Below, piece by piece: positions 11,202 through 22,424 of a DNA stretch of 52,740 bases. The notes beneath the pieces were generated by a model that did no database searches, had not been told where the DNA came from, and saw only the letters and a list, made by a program, of their open reading frames with translations. The first letter of the stretch is position 1. Each line of letters opens with the position of its first letter. The stretch is from NCBI GenBank assembly GCA_003427395.1, contig BFEA01000249.1, forward strand, positions 1,916,789 through 1,969,528. The letters run 5' to 3'. The position numbers were made by a program, and so were the translations under genes. The stretch is from Chara braunii. Its lineage: Eukaryota; Streptophyta; Charophyceae; Charales; Characeae.

Positions 11202-11378
11202 GCCCTTAGGGCCACTGCAAGTATTCCTAAGAAAAGAAAATCGAGAAAAGAAAAGAAAAGCGCAAAAACAGAGAAATGGTGACCCATGACCGACATGCAC
11301 AGACCTGAATTNGAATCCAGACTATATATTCTCTGCCCACCCCCAGGGGGTACAAGTTTGAAGTGTACCTCTGCACCT

Positions 11379-12085
11379 CACTCTCCCTTGTTATCCCACA
11401 CAGCGCCCTTCACTTCCCGAAGAACCACCTTCGCCCTCACCTCCCTCTGCGCCCACAGGCAGCCCGGCTATGGCCGCCAGCGCCTTGCGCCCAGGCTGCG
11501 CCCTACTGCTTAGCGCCAGCCTGCCTCACCTCAGCCTAGCGCAGCGCAGCACCAACGCAACACCTCGCAGTGCTTCAGCGTGCCGGCATTGCTCGCAATG
11601 GCCAAGATCCCTGCCCACTCGCCCTCCCTGCCTATATGCCAGTGTTGCGTGTGGGCGGCCTCCCTTGAGCCTGCGCCTGGGCCCCAATACCTGTACCCAG
11701 GCCCAATGCGGTTGGGCCCCACGAAATACAGTTGCGCCTCTTTCATCAGAGCCTGCGTCCAGATTCAGATAGTGGACCGGTTTCCCTTTGGCATTTTCGG
11801 CCTCTATTTCCAGCATGCAATGTCGGCCTCACGTTTATGTGCCCAGGGCCTAACCAATTCTGGGGCCCTGGTCTTTCTGCATTTGCAGAGATCCGGTACT
11901 CGGTGCACTCCAACCAACTGGCGTGCGGCAACTGTATGGACCCCCACTTCGTGAAATGTTTGAACAAAGGGGCTCTCGTTGATTTGCTGGCCCGCCTTCA
12001 CTTAGGGCGGGACGAGGCTTGCTGGGGGCCTTAGCCCAGAACATGTACATCACGGTAAGGCCCCTTTGAGGGCTCAATCGTCACA
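11379..12085 (-). repeat. 5' LTR of C1, second part
   Basis: Matches 1770-2471 along its whole length and ends 'gggctcaatcgtcaca'. The next four bases, ACTA, repeat the bases just left of the element at 1427-1430. Confidence 0.87.
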
Positions 12086-12340
12086 ACTAGTTCTCAGCAG
12101 CGGGTATCTGTCGCCTGGTACAGGGCGAAGAGGTTTCCTCTTCTTCCTCAACAACCTGCACAGTTAATCCTCTGGATGCCAGAGTAATCAATGCTGGCAG
12201 TTGTTTTCTCAGTCACTTTTCCTGATATCATCCTGATTCATTTTGTATATGGGACGCTGGACCCGTTTCCCAGCAGGTGATGCTCCTCACCAATAGATGG
12301 AGCCTCTCTCTCTCAAAAAAAATTAATAATAATAATAAAA
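12086..12340 (+). repeat. unclassified sequence ending in an A-rich tail
   Basis: This 255-base stretch ends 'gatggagcctctctctctc' followed by about 30 bases of A and AAT repeats (12316-12343), which abut the broken end of C2. An A-rich or (AAT)n end is typical of SINE or LINE 3' ends, so this may be the 3' part of a non-LTR retroposon. No internal promoter box or coding frame was found to confirm it. Confidence 0.35.
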
Positions 12341-12640
12341 AAGGAACGAAATCTGATGATCAAGTTCCCCACCTCTATAAGAGAAGGTGCGGACCACATC
12401 CTTGACAAAGTCCTTTACTAACATGTGCTCTTTGTTGGCTAGAGTAGATGCTATAGGTCTACTCAAGCGCTGCACCCGGTCCCGTAGGGGCAGTCTCTCA
12501 ACGCAGTCGCAACTTATGAAGTTTTGTGTGGAACCAATGTCTACGAAGGCGCCACACTTGCTGCCACCTACACCGACTTCCACAACAAAATGCTCCTCTT
12601 TAGGACCTCTTGACAATGCCGCCCAAGACTGACGAGGGTC
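12341..12640 (-). pseudogene. C2 protease, truncated
   Basis: The frame 'EEHFVVEVGVGGSKC' followed by 'GAFVDIGSTQNFIS' matches the C1 protease, including the Asp-Ile-Gly motif. It ends in an A/T-rich junction before the C-terminal strand, so the fold could not be completed. Confidence 0.78.
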
Positions 12641-14690
12641 CCTTGCCGACCACTCGGTTTCTAAGTCTTCTAAGGCTTCAGTTACATCTAACGAACAATG
12701 TCATTTGGTCCAGATGTATCTGCGGGGTGACTAGTGAGTCAATAGCTTCAGCTAACTCTTGAAGTGGTGAGGGTATGTCAACCACTTCAGCATGAGTAGG
12801 CTGGCCATATGTGTTTTCTGAGGTGGAGCTCGTAAAAGCCCCTCCTAGGGCGGGAGTCCCTCCAAAACCACCTTTGGGGGGTATCTTCTGAGAGACCTTC
12901 ACATTCTTGCATCTGAACTGTTGATGGTCGTATTCGCCACATTTGACGCAAGCTCCCTATGAATATGGGTCCCTCCACACATCTTGATCCAGGGCAGCCC
13001 TCACCCAAGCCGGAGTCTTGTTCGAGTTCTGGACCTGCCCTTGACTTTTTTGCTGACTGCCCTTGCCATTGCCAGCAGCCTTACCTTTGGTTATGGCAGC
13101 GAGGTTGCTCCCCTCAACACTCTCCTCGGTAGCGAACTCTGTTTCGTCCACATGATCAGAGATATTGTCAATCTCAGTTTGATTCTCATCGGAGTCAACC
13201 ACCATCAATCGACTACCTTTCTTCTTTCATTCTTGTGGGCTCTTCTTCGTCCTTCCGTCCGTCATGGGTTGTTGGGCTCCTCATAGCTTGACCTCTTAAG
13301 TCCAAGGCCTTCTTGCTGAAGGAGTCTAGAGTATGATAGTCAATGCTTGCCTCGCTGACCATCAAGTTCTTGGTATTTTTGGGAAGACATCTTAAGAACA
13401 TAGTCAGCAGGACTTGTGGATCATAGCGGACGCCAGGGACGACAATGAGTTTCTCCATGACAGAGGTGAGCTCACGTGCGGACTTGTACTTTTTAGTATC
13501 AAACCGGGACAACAAATCAGTGGCCTCCTGGGCCTGTTGTGGATTGTGTCATCGCGTTTCAACCAACTCCATGAAGCTCCCTAATGTATGAGTCTGAGCC
13601 CAGTCATTCATACACGTGCCGAATTCCTTGGACGCCACTACTCCATCTAGTCATCTCGTTGTTGATCCCTCAAGGTATGAGGTGACAGTGATTTCCTCAC
13701 TCAGCTTCCTCTTTGCCCTTACCCACACTGGAGCCATACTCAACCAAGTGTCGAGTGCCTCATCCTTCTTATCTCCTGAGACGGTATGAGGTGGTTTCAG
13801 TGGAGTCTTGGGGTACCCTCGTTGTTGTGCTTCCATCTGTGGAACCGGCTGCTGCCCCGTAGCAGCAGCAACTGGACCTGAGGATGAAGAAGCAAAAGTT
13901 TGTGCTGCTGCTACAAACGTACCACTTGGTGGGATGCCAAATTAAGGGACGAATGGGCCTGTCATCGCCGACAATGGAGGAGGCGATGGAAAAGTTGTAG
14001 TTGGCCTGATACCAGGCCCGCCAGTTGTGGAAGGGACTATTCTTCCCTTCCCCTGCATGACACTCAGTATCTGGTCAAGGGTGTCCTAGATATCATCTAG
14101 TTTGGGTGTCCATGTATGCATACATGCTCAACATACCGGCCTTGAGAATCTTACTCGTGTCGTCAAGGGTCGACTCATCTAACCCTTCTAATGCAGCCTT
14201 GTCTGCCCTTCTGTTCTCTAACCCAACTTTTCTATTTTTAATCTTTGTTTCTCTTTCGGTAGCTTCTCTAAGTTCCTACTCTAACCGGAAGCGGATCAAC
14301 TCCACCTAGTGGAGTTCTATGGCCTCTCAGGTGCGTGGAGGTGCCGAGCTCTTCTGCGAGCCCGCCATCTGACTAGAAGAAGTGCTTTCACTCATCCCAC
14401 CAGACGAAGCCTACGAACTTGTCGACATGCCTAATGCCCGCTGACCCTAAGATGTAGCAGCAAAGGTAGCCATAGCTCCAGCAGTGGCAGTTGGCGCTGC
14501 TAGTACTTGCTTAGCTGCTGCTGCTTCCCTAACCCCTTGCAACCGTTCAGCTACTACCTCCTGTCGTATAGCTCTCTCACCCTCAGGTGGTAAATCCTGG
14601 TGCACGATGGGGATCCTAAGAAATTCCTAACATGTCACCCTTATCCCTGCATATCCTCCCCACTACCTGATCCACTCATCAGTTAAGCAG
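12641..14690 (-). pseudogene. C2 gag
   Basis: Parts are readable in several frames. The CX2CX4HX4C zinc knuckle at about 12903-12955 is complete (CVKCGEYDHQQFRC), unlike that of C1. 12957-13208 carries the acidic segment and a Lys/Gln-rich linker. 13213-13515 carries the capsid C-terminal part ('LLTMFLRCLPKNTKNLMVSEA'). 13651-13836 carries 'YPKTPLKPPHTVSGDKKDEALDTWL', matching C1. Between 13900 and 14690 the N-terminal half is scrambled by frameshifts but collinear with C1. Many indels show longer decay than C1. Confidence 0.75.
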
Positions 14691-14699
14691 ATCACTGTC

Positions 14700-16254
14700 T
14701 TCACTAGAGCCCTCACAGGGGCCTACCACAACATGTATTTGACCGAGTTGGAAAATACATAAAAATAATAAATATTTGGCAAGTCACCTAGGCTACCGAT
14801 CAAGTGGTGTCAATGACATTTACACAAACTGAGCAATTCATCCATTCCTACTTTGACTAGTTCACTCATAGGAGCGTCGAATAGAACTGGCTATGGTAGT
14901 ATACTATAGTTATATTCTATAGCTGTGTGTTAGGTGTTAGCAGTCTGTCACCATAAAAATAAATCAAGCGCACAAGTATATGCAAAAATTGAAATATTCT
15001 TGAATGCGTTCGAACATCAATTGGAACCCTGTATCCAACGAACCTGATTGCATCATCAAGCAGCGGTGTTTATCGTGTGCACAACAGTCCACCCCTGTGC
15101 CCGGGAACCCGCTTATGACCAGTTCTGCCCTTTCTTTATCCTTGCGTGCAATGAGCCTTACATCTGATTGATCTGGCTGATCAAGAGGCAATTTAAGGAC
15201 GGCCCCCGAAGTCCTCATGAATTAGTTAACGCCGCAGACAAGACGACGATCACAACCAGATATTAGATTCCCGCCATAGGTTTTTTATAGTCGGTCTGGT
15301 GCACGTCTTGCATAGGACTGGCTAGTCCACATTCCCTCTACAGCGCAGCAAGAGCTCAAAGGACAAAGCAGCAAAGCATGCGTGCTCTACTCCCATGGGT
15401 TGGCATGGTGACGGTGACCCGTGCTTCAACCAGGGCCCTTCAGAGGCACAACCCTCTCGTGCCAGATGCGGCACCAGGAAGAATATTGACTCTCACGGTA
15501 GAGCGCTAACGACTCCTAAACCAGAAGAGGACACTCAATTTCAACTCACTTCCTCACGATAAGAAGATAGAAGGTTAACAACAGTCGTATTTTTCATCAC
15601 CACTTCAAGACACCCTTCACCACTTCAAGATGCAACCTGCCTAAACAGGTGGTTTTCAGGGTCTTCGGACCTTTCACCACTTCAGGACACCCTTCACCAC
15701 TTCAGGACACCCTTCACCACTTCAGGATGCAACCTGCCTAAACAGGTGGTTTTCACGGTCTTTGGACCTTTCACCACTTCAGGACCATTCAGGACTTTCA
15801 GACTGCGCAAAACTCTCACTTCACCACTTCAGGATGCAACCTGCCTAAACAGGTGGTTTTCAGGGTCTTCGGACCTTAACCGCTTGTGGATAAGAAGAGA
15901 TTGACATGGGAAGATAAGGTAAGGGAACAACGTACCTGAAGATAGCTGCCCCCAACCACAAATTTCTCACAAATTGAGCCCACGTGCATTTGATGACCAA
16001 TCATAGCCTCGGTACCACCCACAATGCAATGTAGTGCCACCTCAACCAGAATGCAATGTCAGCATGCTCTCATCATCCCACATACACTTGTTCTTGCCAC
16101 AACCCCCACGTTGTCGCCACAGCCTTCCTGCCAGACTCCCATCTACTCGGGAATGGCTTTAAAAGCCAACGTCAATGTATCCTTACTGCATAGAAGCGTC
16201 ATCAGCGCACCAAGTAACAAAGTTGTCAGCGCCGGTAACGGCGATATCGAACCA
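14700..16254 (-). other. C2 leader
   Basis: Non-coding, collinear with the C1 leader. It differs by about 300 extra bases (15590-15880), a tandem repeat expansion described separately. Confidence 0.68.
15595..15880. repeat. tandem repeat with internal hairpin in the C2 leader
   Basis: Three copies of a ~46-base unit starting 'gatgcaacctgcctaaacag' lie at 15629, 15726 and 15833, separated by repeated 'cttcaccacttcagga' words. Each contains the inverted repeat ACCTG-cctaaa-CAGGT. C1 lacks this block at the matching place. Confidence 0.85.
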
Positions 16255-16266
16255 GATCTTATACCA
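16255..16266 (-). other. C2 primer-binding site, degenerate
   Basis: The minus strand reads TGGTATAAGATC, against TGGTATCAGAGC in C1. The position, three bases from the LTR start at 16270, is the same. Confidence 0.65.
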
Positions 16267-16269
16267 AAT

Positions 16270-16388
16270 TGCAATGAATATGAGCGAGAGCGATAGACAG
16301 AAATCCAAGTTGCAAAATCACGAAGTAGCCCACATAGTCATGTACCAAGCAGAGAGCACAATGCACCAAGATTCCATCCAAATAAAAG
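16270..16388 (-). repeat. 5' LTR of C2, part before the A insertion
   Basis: Begins TGCAATGAATATG and follows the C1 LTR: 'cagaaatccaagttgcaaaatcac' here against 'cagaaatccaaattgcaaaatcac' at 9108, then 'agagcacaatg'. The match ends at 16388, where element A starts. Confidence 0.75.
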
Positions 16389-17472
16389 TGCAATAACTCA
16401 GCTCAAATCATGCAATAGTCGCGGGCTATGGGTCGTCATTTTGGTCTAAGGGCCGGTAGGGGTCAACAGCCACGCCCAAGGCATGAAAACTGCCTGAACA
16501 AAGGCCTGTTACTGTCGCGTACCCGAAGCAAGGCCTAAAACTGGCCTTGAGAGGCCCAACGTGCGGCAGTTGACCGTGGAAAGTCAAAGGTCAATAACTG
16601 CTCCGAAATTCAGGCTCATAAGTCAAAGTCAACATGGACCCAGTCCAGGCCACCGATCAGATATACACACTTGGTTGTTTGCAGGTATCTGTCAAGAATA
16701 AAGTCCAAGTGGGAATCTGCAACTGTATGGGATCCAGGCCATTGGCTGCGAGTCAATATGGGTAATCGCATCTGAGAGACCAGAGGCTGGTCAACCGGAG
16801 TCAACACTATATGTTGACCCAGCCCCTCCTGACTGACATTCAGTCTTGCACTTGCTTCTTGACGCTGGCTTGACGCTGGCTCGCTTGACGTTGGCTGGAC
16901 ACTAGCTTGACGCTGGCTTGATGCTGGCATTACGCTGGTGCGACGACGCGAGACCACTACTGCTTGGGTGTTGGCGCCTTCTCTGTCTACGGCGCCAACT
17001 AGACACTTGATTATGTCGATGTGGCTCTCGCCACACTGTCTACGACATTGATGGGATGCTGGCGAGGAGGAGGAGGATTACGGATGTGAGATTGGTTGAT
17101 CATAAGGAAAGCTTCTCTGTCCTCGTTCGTGCCAACATTGCGCATTGTTGTTCGTCTTCAGAGGGGTCTGCGTCGTGTGCTCCATGATAAGATTTATTCA
17201 TTGTCAAAGCGTGTCAGAGGAGACTGTCTGCTGATGTGGCGAGTAGGGGATGCCCGAAGGAGGAGTGGGCTAGTGAGGGAGATCTATCTACTGAGCTGAT
17301 GGGTACTTTCTCTTACACCCTCTAAGTCTCTTCTCCCTCCCATCTGCCTCCTCTCTGGTCATGAGACATTGGGCTACTTGATTACATGTACGATTCCAGA
17401 GACATTGAAACTGCGCTAAGACATTATGTGTTGCGACATTGACGAGCTTTCCATCTGACTGGGTTCATTGCA
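16389..17472 (+). repeat. 5' LTR of A
   Basis: 1084 bases, collinear with 47580-48640 throughout. It starts TGCAATAACTCA and ends TTCATTGCA, and is followed three bases later by the primer site. A run of 'gcttgacgctgg' words at 16855-16930 is shared by both copies. Confidence 0.88.
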
Positions 17473-17475
17473 ATT

Positions 17476-17487
17476 TGGTATCAGAGC
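17476..17487 (+). other. A primer-binding site (initiator Met tRNA)
   Basis: TGGTATCAGAGC, three bases after the LTR end. Same tRNA as used by family C. Confidence 0.88.
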
Positions 17488-17749
17488 GATATCCTCCACC
17501 TTCACTATCTGCTGATGTATGTGGTATCGCAGCGGTATTGTAAGCGCGCGCTGGTTGCGTGCTTTGCACACCTTGATGTATCGCGTTGTTGACGCGCACA
17601 CATTTTTCTATCGCGCGCTTGACATTGCTCTGCTCAGGATATTTCCTACCGCATGCGCATGTATGTGATGATGATGATGATATGATGATGATGTGGACCT
17701 GACACCGCTGGCGAGATTGCGCTGACGTGCCGCTGGGCAGCCAGCAAAA

Positions 17750-17806
<57 letters not shown>

Positions 17807-18770
17807 GCTTACGTGGCATCGAGAATCACTGCCTACGTGGCATGGCGCGTTGGTGCCTGACATGGCACCTGACGCAGAAGCAGCGGGTCACATTGTCTGA
17901 CATGGCACTTCTGGAAGCGTCGCGACTTACCTGTTGACGTAACATTCCTGAAGGTTGACATGGCATATTGAAGTTCACATTCCAGTGATCACGCACGGAT
18001 TGAGCAGTCCCTTGTTGTGGCTATCAAGTACCTCCCTTCTTCTTGGCCTCGCCAGCCATTGATGCGGAAGTGGCACCTCTTTTGATGATCTGTCACTTTG
18101 GCTTGATTGGAGTGTGACACGTGGTAGATATGACTTATGCTGCCATCGGCTGAAGATAGGTGTGAACAACTACTTGCACTTGTGTGGTCTGACGGGTGGT
18201 ACATCATGAGATTATGTTGTAGTGCCANGCGTGATAACTTGTTCTTGGACATACGACTATCTGCTCAAGGACAGCGAGAAGAATATCAGCTNACACATTG
18301 TTGATTGTTGTGTTGCTGATTGATTGGCGATACTCACCTATCATGGGCTATCTTGTGGATGTTTACAAACTCACCATTGTGTTGTTGTCTTGATCACACT
18401 GGTCGTGGCTGCGGAACCTGTGCACTGGCTGTAGGAAAACATCATCAGAAAAATCATCAGCAGAAGTAGATATAGAAAAGCGTAGATTCTTATTCCTATC
18501 AAAATTTATTTTTGNCAGAATGGTATTTTTTACCTATTGATGCAATTTATTTCGTATTTCTTGCCGTGGAGATCGAAATTTGATTGAAGTGTGGTCGTGG
18601 AATTTATAATTGTCGTTTGAAGTTTATNGTGCGGCAGACTCACTGGGAAAACGACTTACCTCTGAAACTGTTTGCGTGAGTCTATCCTCACTCAATTCAT
18701 TCCCCTTCTTTTCTCTCCCATCTCAATCACCTTCTTTGCTGATGAAGAAGGTGGGGTGATGCGAACCCGT
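17488..18770 (+). other. A leader, non-coding
   Basis: No credible frame. It contains a (GC)n/(GA)n microsatellite at 17751-17804 and several 'cacttgcatggc/acatggcac' words. Single n bases at 18229, 18292, 18515 and 18629 indicate low-quality positions. Confidence 0.6.
17751..17804. repeat. (GC)n then (GA)n microsatellite
   Basis: Alternating GC followed by about 20 GA units. It produces spurious Ser/Leu frames. Confidence 0.93.
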
Positions 18771-19896
18771 GGCCAAGTGGAAGAAAAAGGACAGTAGATG
18801 TTGAGCCGTCTTCACCAACCGCTGACTGAACTGCACGACATTGGGGCAGATGGTGAGCAGCATGTTCGCAGCCAATTCGATCTGTGTGCTGCAGAAGCCG
18901 AACTTTCAACAGTTGAAACTATTGTGTAGATGCTGGAGACCAGCGGTAGAGTGCAATAGATAATTGACCGAGGAATAGCCCTCGATCACTTTGTCGCTGA
19001 GAAGTTTGCGAAGATAGCTGGTGGTGAGGCCAAAGAAGAAGGGAAAAGAGAAGTAAGCGNGAGGAAAGAAGAACTTGAACTCAGAAAAGAGAGAATGGAC
19101 GACACAATTAAGTTGTTGCAAGCTGCATTAGAAGCAAAATTGAAGAAAAAACGAAGAATACTCGAGGCAGTGAAGAGAGCAAGAACAACAGGCAAGGAAA
19201 GTAGAAGAAATAAACAAAAATTTCATATTGTGGATTCAGAAACTCACATGGTGTCTGTCCTGNAAAATATGATGGCTTACCTAGCACACTTGGAAATCAA
19301 GACTGATCACGTCACCGCAGAATTGCAGACGGTGACTAGATTAGTAAAAGGAAAGAACAAGGTTGTGCATGAAGAGGTANTCGAGGAAAGGGAATAAAAG
19401 AAAGAGCCTCAGGAAAAGTTGATGAAAGACGCCATGAAACCCGAGAACCAAAAGAACTCGAGCCCGCTAAAAAAGAAGCCTCGAAAAAGGAAGAAGGGGA
19501 GAAACCAAAAAGGAAAGAAAAGGTTAAAATGAAATTGCCACTTACCTACAACGGTAAAAGAGGGGAACACTTGTTGTTATGGATTGTCGAGATTCAGACG
19601 TATTGTGGGACCACTCCAGTGGCGGAGGACAGTCAAGTTGCATTCTCCACCTCTTGTCTGGGGAAAGTTGCAAAGGAGTGGGTACAGTGTGAGGCCAATG
19701 CCGCTGGCTTCGACGATATAGTTGAGTGGGCAAAAACAATAACTTCGCGNGAAGTCCTTTTGAAAATAAAGGAGCGGCTCCTCGACAAAACAACGGCCTA
19801 TAAGGCCTTTGACGAACTCACCGCTATCNGCCAGAAGCGTTGGTCCACTCTCGATGCTATGTCACGTGAAGTGGATTGTCTTTTGCAGGGACCAGG
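18771..19896 (+). pseudogene. A gag-like region
   Basis: Broken frames encode a helical, highly charged protein. 'FAKIAGGEAKEEGKREV' and 'RKEELELRKERMDDTIKLL' form a coiled coil at 19095-19390, followed by a Lys/Glu-rich stretch. 19529-19890 carries the capsid-like core: 'STSCLGKVAKEWVQCEANAAGFDDIVEWAKTI' parallels 'CYLEGKAAKWLDGLVAKAEFGRRMADWGKTL' of C1 gag. Stops at 18928, 18960 and 19396 and several n bases break it. It ends near 19897, where the sequence jumps straight to a B-family integrase. Confidence 0.65.
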
Positions 19897-21060
19897 GTCG
19901 ACTTCACGGACATGGGATTGTTNATTGTTTTTCCAAATTCGTAAGTCTGATTCCATTGTCACCTCATGCCCCAACTGAAGTTGTGATCCGTGAGTTTCAC
20001 CAGAAGTACATTCTGCAGTTCGGAACCCCGAAAACCCTTGTGAGTGATCGGGACCCACGCTTCATAAGTACTGAATGGAAGGACTTCACGTCCTAACTCT
20101 CTGGCCTCAAACTGAGCATGACATCTGGTCGACATCTTGAAGCCAATGGTTTGGCTCAGGAGATTAACCAGACCATGTTCCAACTTCTCCGTGCTTTAAT
20201 CATTTTGGATCAGGAAACGTGGGATGAAGAGCTGCATTCAGTCAAGGGGTTGTACAACAACTTCATCCATTCTTCCACAGGCATGACGACAAACAGGCTC
20301 CATTACGGTTGACAGATTCGTAATCCGCTCTCCTACTTATTCCATGAACAGTCGGCTGGTTTAACACCCGGTAGGCCTGGCTTCAGTGCCAAGTATGATC
20401 GCTTGCTCGAAGTTGCCATTGCAACAATGACCAAGCGACAACACGCCATCATCCATCATGTGAATAAGCAACGTCAACCATCGGATATTAAAGTAGGAAG
20501 TTATGTCTGGGTCGAGATGTTTGAATTTGCAGAAGAAGAGGGAGTGTCACTCAAACTTCTCCCTCTCTATTATGGTCCNTGGGANGTTCTAGACANGATT
20601 GGCAATGATGAANTCGGCCCTTCATATACAATTGTTGTGCCTCCTCATCTATGCACGTACCCAGACTTTCATGCGTCAAGGTTGTATATACATCGTGATG
20701 TTGAGTCCTTCTACTATNGTGCAGACATGATTCCTCGTGCAATCAATGGCGGTCATGAGATCGATAGAATCAAACAACACGTACGGAGGGACATAATAGA
20801 CAATATCAAATTCATTTCATGTATCACCCGTTGGACGATCTCTATTGGATCTCAAAGAAGGAATTGATGTGCAACGCACCTCACGTCGTTAAAGCCTACA
20901 AACGACAAATAGCCTCTAATGCTGTACCAAAAATCTCTGCAAAACTCACTGCTACTGAGTACTCACGAAGTCTCTTTGCTATGTTTGCTTACAATGCGTT
21001 TGTCGGGGACTCAGAATGAGTTACTCACTCGAAGGGACCTCGCTCTTAAGAGTGGGGTAA
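19897..21060 (+). pseudogene. B0: integrase core and chromodomain-like tail of a truncated B element
   Basis: From 'tcgacttcacggacatgg' onward the sequence matches B1 (29860-31030), with about 60 bases missing after the first catalytic Asp. Visible are the second Asp ('VSDRDPRF'), 'SGRHLEANGLAQEIN' (the Glu-containing motif, with Gln-Glu for Glu-Glu), 'LYNNFIHSSTGMT', the GPY-like 'LLPLYYGxW', and 'FHASRLYIHRD'. The chromodomain-like end is at 20810-20920. It ends at the LTR at 21061, which it shares with B1. Everything 5' of the integrase is gone. Confidence 0.82.
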
Positions 21061-22379
21061 TGTAATGACTTGCCAAACACGGACTGTTACACACAACTGA
21101 TTTCTGCGTTTTGCTCATGTAATTAATTCCTTGCTGAGTTTCTCGCTTGTTGCTGAGTTCTCTAAGTTTGTGTGTGTGCATGCTTGATGGTTTGCATGCC
21201 TGTCAGAGTGCTTGTCGGCCTTGGTGNGTGTGTGTGTGTNNCCCTCAAGGGCACTTGCTCGTTCAAAGGGCCCGAAGGGCCGGTACTTACCTGTGGTCGT
21301 GACATTGAGGGTTGCCACNGGGAAAACACTCAAGTGGCGGGAAAAGAGGCCTGCGACACTTGAAGCAGTGGAAAACACTCAAGTAGCAGGTAGGCCGGTA
21401 CCACANCAAGTAGAGGTAGATGTGCCGGGTACTCGAGGCCGAGTTGAAGAAGCCAAAAGTTGGCATTTTTAGAGGTGCGGTAGTTGTAGGCTAGGTCTAG
21501 GTGGGTACCAGTCCAACCATTCTGAGTCTAGGGCCTGTACGGGCAATATCAGAGTCTGCAATGATGTTTCCCTCTGAAAGCGAGGAGGTACAGGTAGCTT
21601 GCATGTAGCGCGGCCTAGGAAGTCACTCGCCAAGAGGCAAGCCGGCCGCTCTATCTCCAGGAGGAGCAAGGTGCTCCTCCTCACTGTCGGTGTGCAAGTT
21701 TGGCGACACACTGGTTGGAGCGCTGGCTGGAGCAGCACTAGCTTGGAGCAGCGCTGCTGGGGAAGGAGCAAGGACATGGAGGAGGAGGAAGACCAGGACT
21801 AGGAAGGGGGAGCGCCAGAGGTACTTACCTGGCTATGGTGGTTGCCATCTTCATCACCTTGGTGGGCCCTGTAGCAGGAAGGCCCCAGTTGGGGTAGAGC
21901 TACACCAAAAAGCTTCAAGGCAAAGTCAGGCATGGCAGCGTGAGCAAGAGCAGCCATAGCTGCTTTGTGTGTCCTNTGGACAGCCGGGCGATGCCCTGGT
22001 ACTCCGCCATAGCCTCGGCCTTAGAGGAAGGAGGAAGAAGGGCGGCCATGGCTATGGTGGACCTCATGTGATACCTGCAGTAGAAGTGGGATTAAGACAT
22101 TGATTCTTGTTCAGTCATTCAACATNGTTACTATTATTTCTTGTTTGAATAAAAGGGGAAGAGATAAGGAGGAGAGTGGTTGGCGAAGAAGAAGGGAATT
22201 ATCATTGGTCTTTGCTGGTGTACATCATCTTCTTCTTCTTCTTCTTCTTCTTGTTCTTCTTGTTCTTCTTCTTCTTCTTTCCCTCTCTCTCCTCTCAAGG
22301 TCATTCATTTCTTTTTGCAATTGGACGACATTGTACTTTCTGATGAATGTGTACTTCGAAATTGGCCAGGATTATAACA
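21061..22379 (+). repeat. LTR shared by B0 (as 3') and B1 (as 5')
   Basis: 1319 bases starting TGTAATGACTTGCC and ending ATTATAACA. The left neighbour is the 3' internal end of B0 ('cttaagagtggggtaa', a purine-rich tract). The right neighbour is a primer site. So one LTR serves both units. It contains a (TTC)n tract near 22228-22280. Confidence 0.85.
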
Positions 22380-22380
22380 T

Positions 22381-22394
22381 TGGTATTGTAGCGG
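22381..22394 (+). other. B1 primer-binding site, degenerate
   Basis: Reads TGGTATTGTAGCGG, against TGGTATCGGAGCGG in B2 at 37467. Both are near the initiator Met form TGGTATCAGAGC. Confidence 0.7.
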
Positions 22395-22424
22395 ATTCTA
22401 CTTGTGGGTTAGAGTTGACTTATC

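Larger units (their letters stand above)
9397..11378. mobile_element. insertion of unknown type in the 5' LTR of C1
   Basis: About 1.98 kb (including a 90-base gap) separates the two halves of the C1 LTR. It carries no recognisable coding frame. It holds a run of 'atcagaaattttc' repeats, a (GA)n tract, and a perfect 73-bp tandem duplication. About 30 bases of LTR sequence are missing at the junction, and I cannot see clean terminal repeats or a target duplication. It may be a non-autonomous transposon or a filler acquired during break repair. Confidence 0.5.
1431..12085 (-). mobile_element. Ty3/gypsy element C1, nearly complete but broken
   Basis: This is a minus-strand LTR retrotransposon of about 8.7 kb once the ~2 kb insertion in its right LTR is removed. 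Left to right on the plus strand it has the 3' LTR (1431-2471), a purine tract, the integrase tail, integrase, RNase H, RT, protease, gag, a leader, the primer site (9065-9076) and the 5' LTR (9080-9396 plus 11379-12085). The element ends read TGCA... and ...TCACA on the plus strand. The four bases ACTA sit on both sides (1427-1430 and 12086-12089) and are the likely target duplication. The order RT, RNase H, integrase is that of Metaviridae. In-frame stops and frameshifts in pol show it is no longer autonomous. Confidence 0.9.
12341..16388 (-). mobile_element. Ty3/gypsy element C2, truncated (gag and part of protease only)
   Basis: C2 is on the minus strand and is the same family as C1: collinear leader, gag, zinc knuckle and protease with the same Asp-Ile-Gly. 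It stops at 12341 inside the protease, after the residues equivalent to 'GGELxHxISFL', so RT, RNase H, integrase and the 3' LTR are absent. Its 5' LTR starts at 16270, is interrupted at 16389 by element A, and resumes near 48657. C2 is the outermost and oldest layer of the nested stack. Confidence 0.82.
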
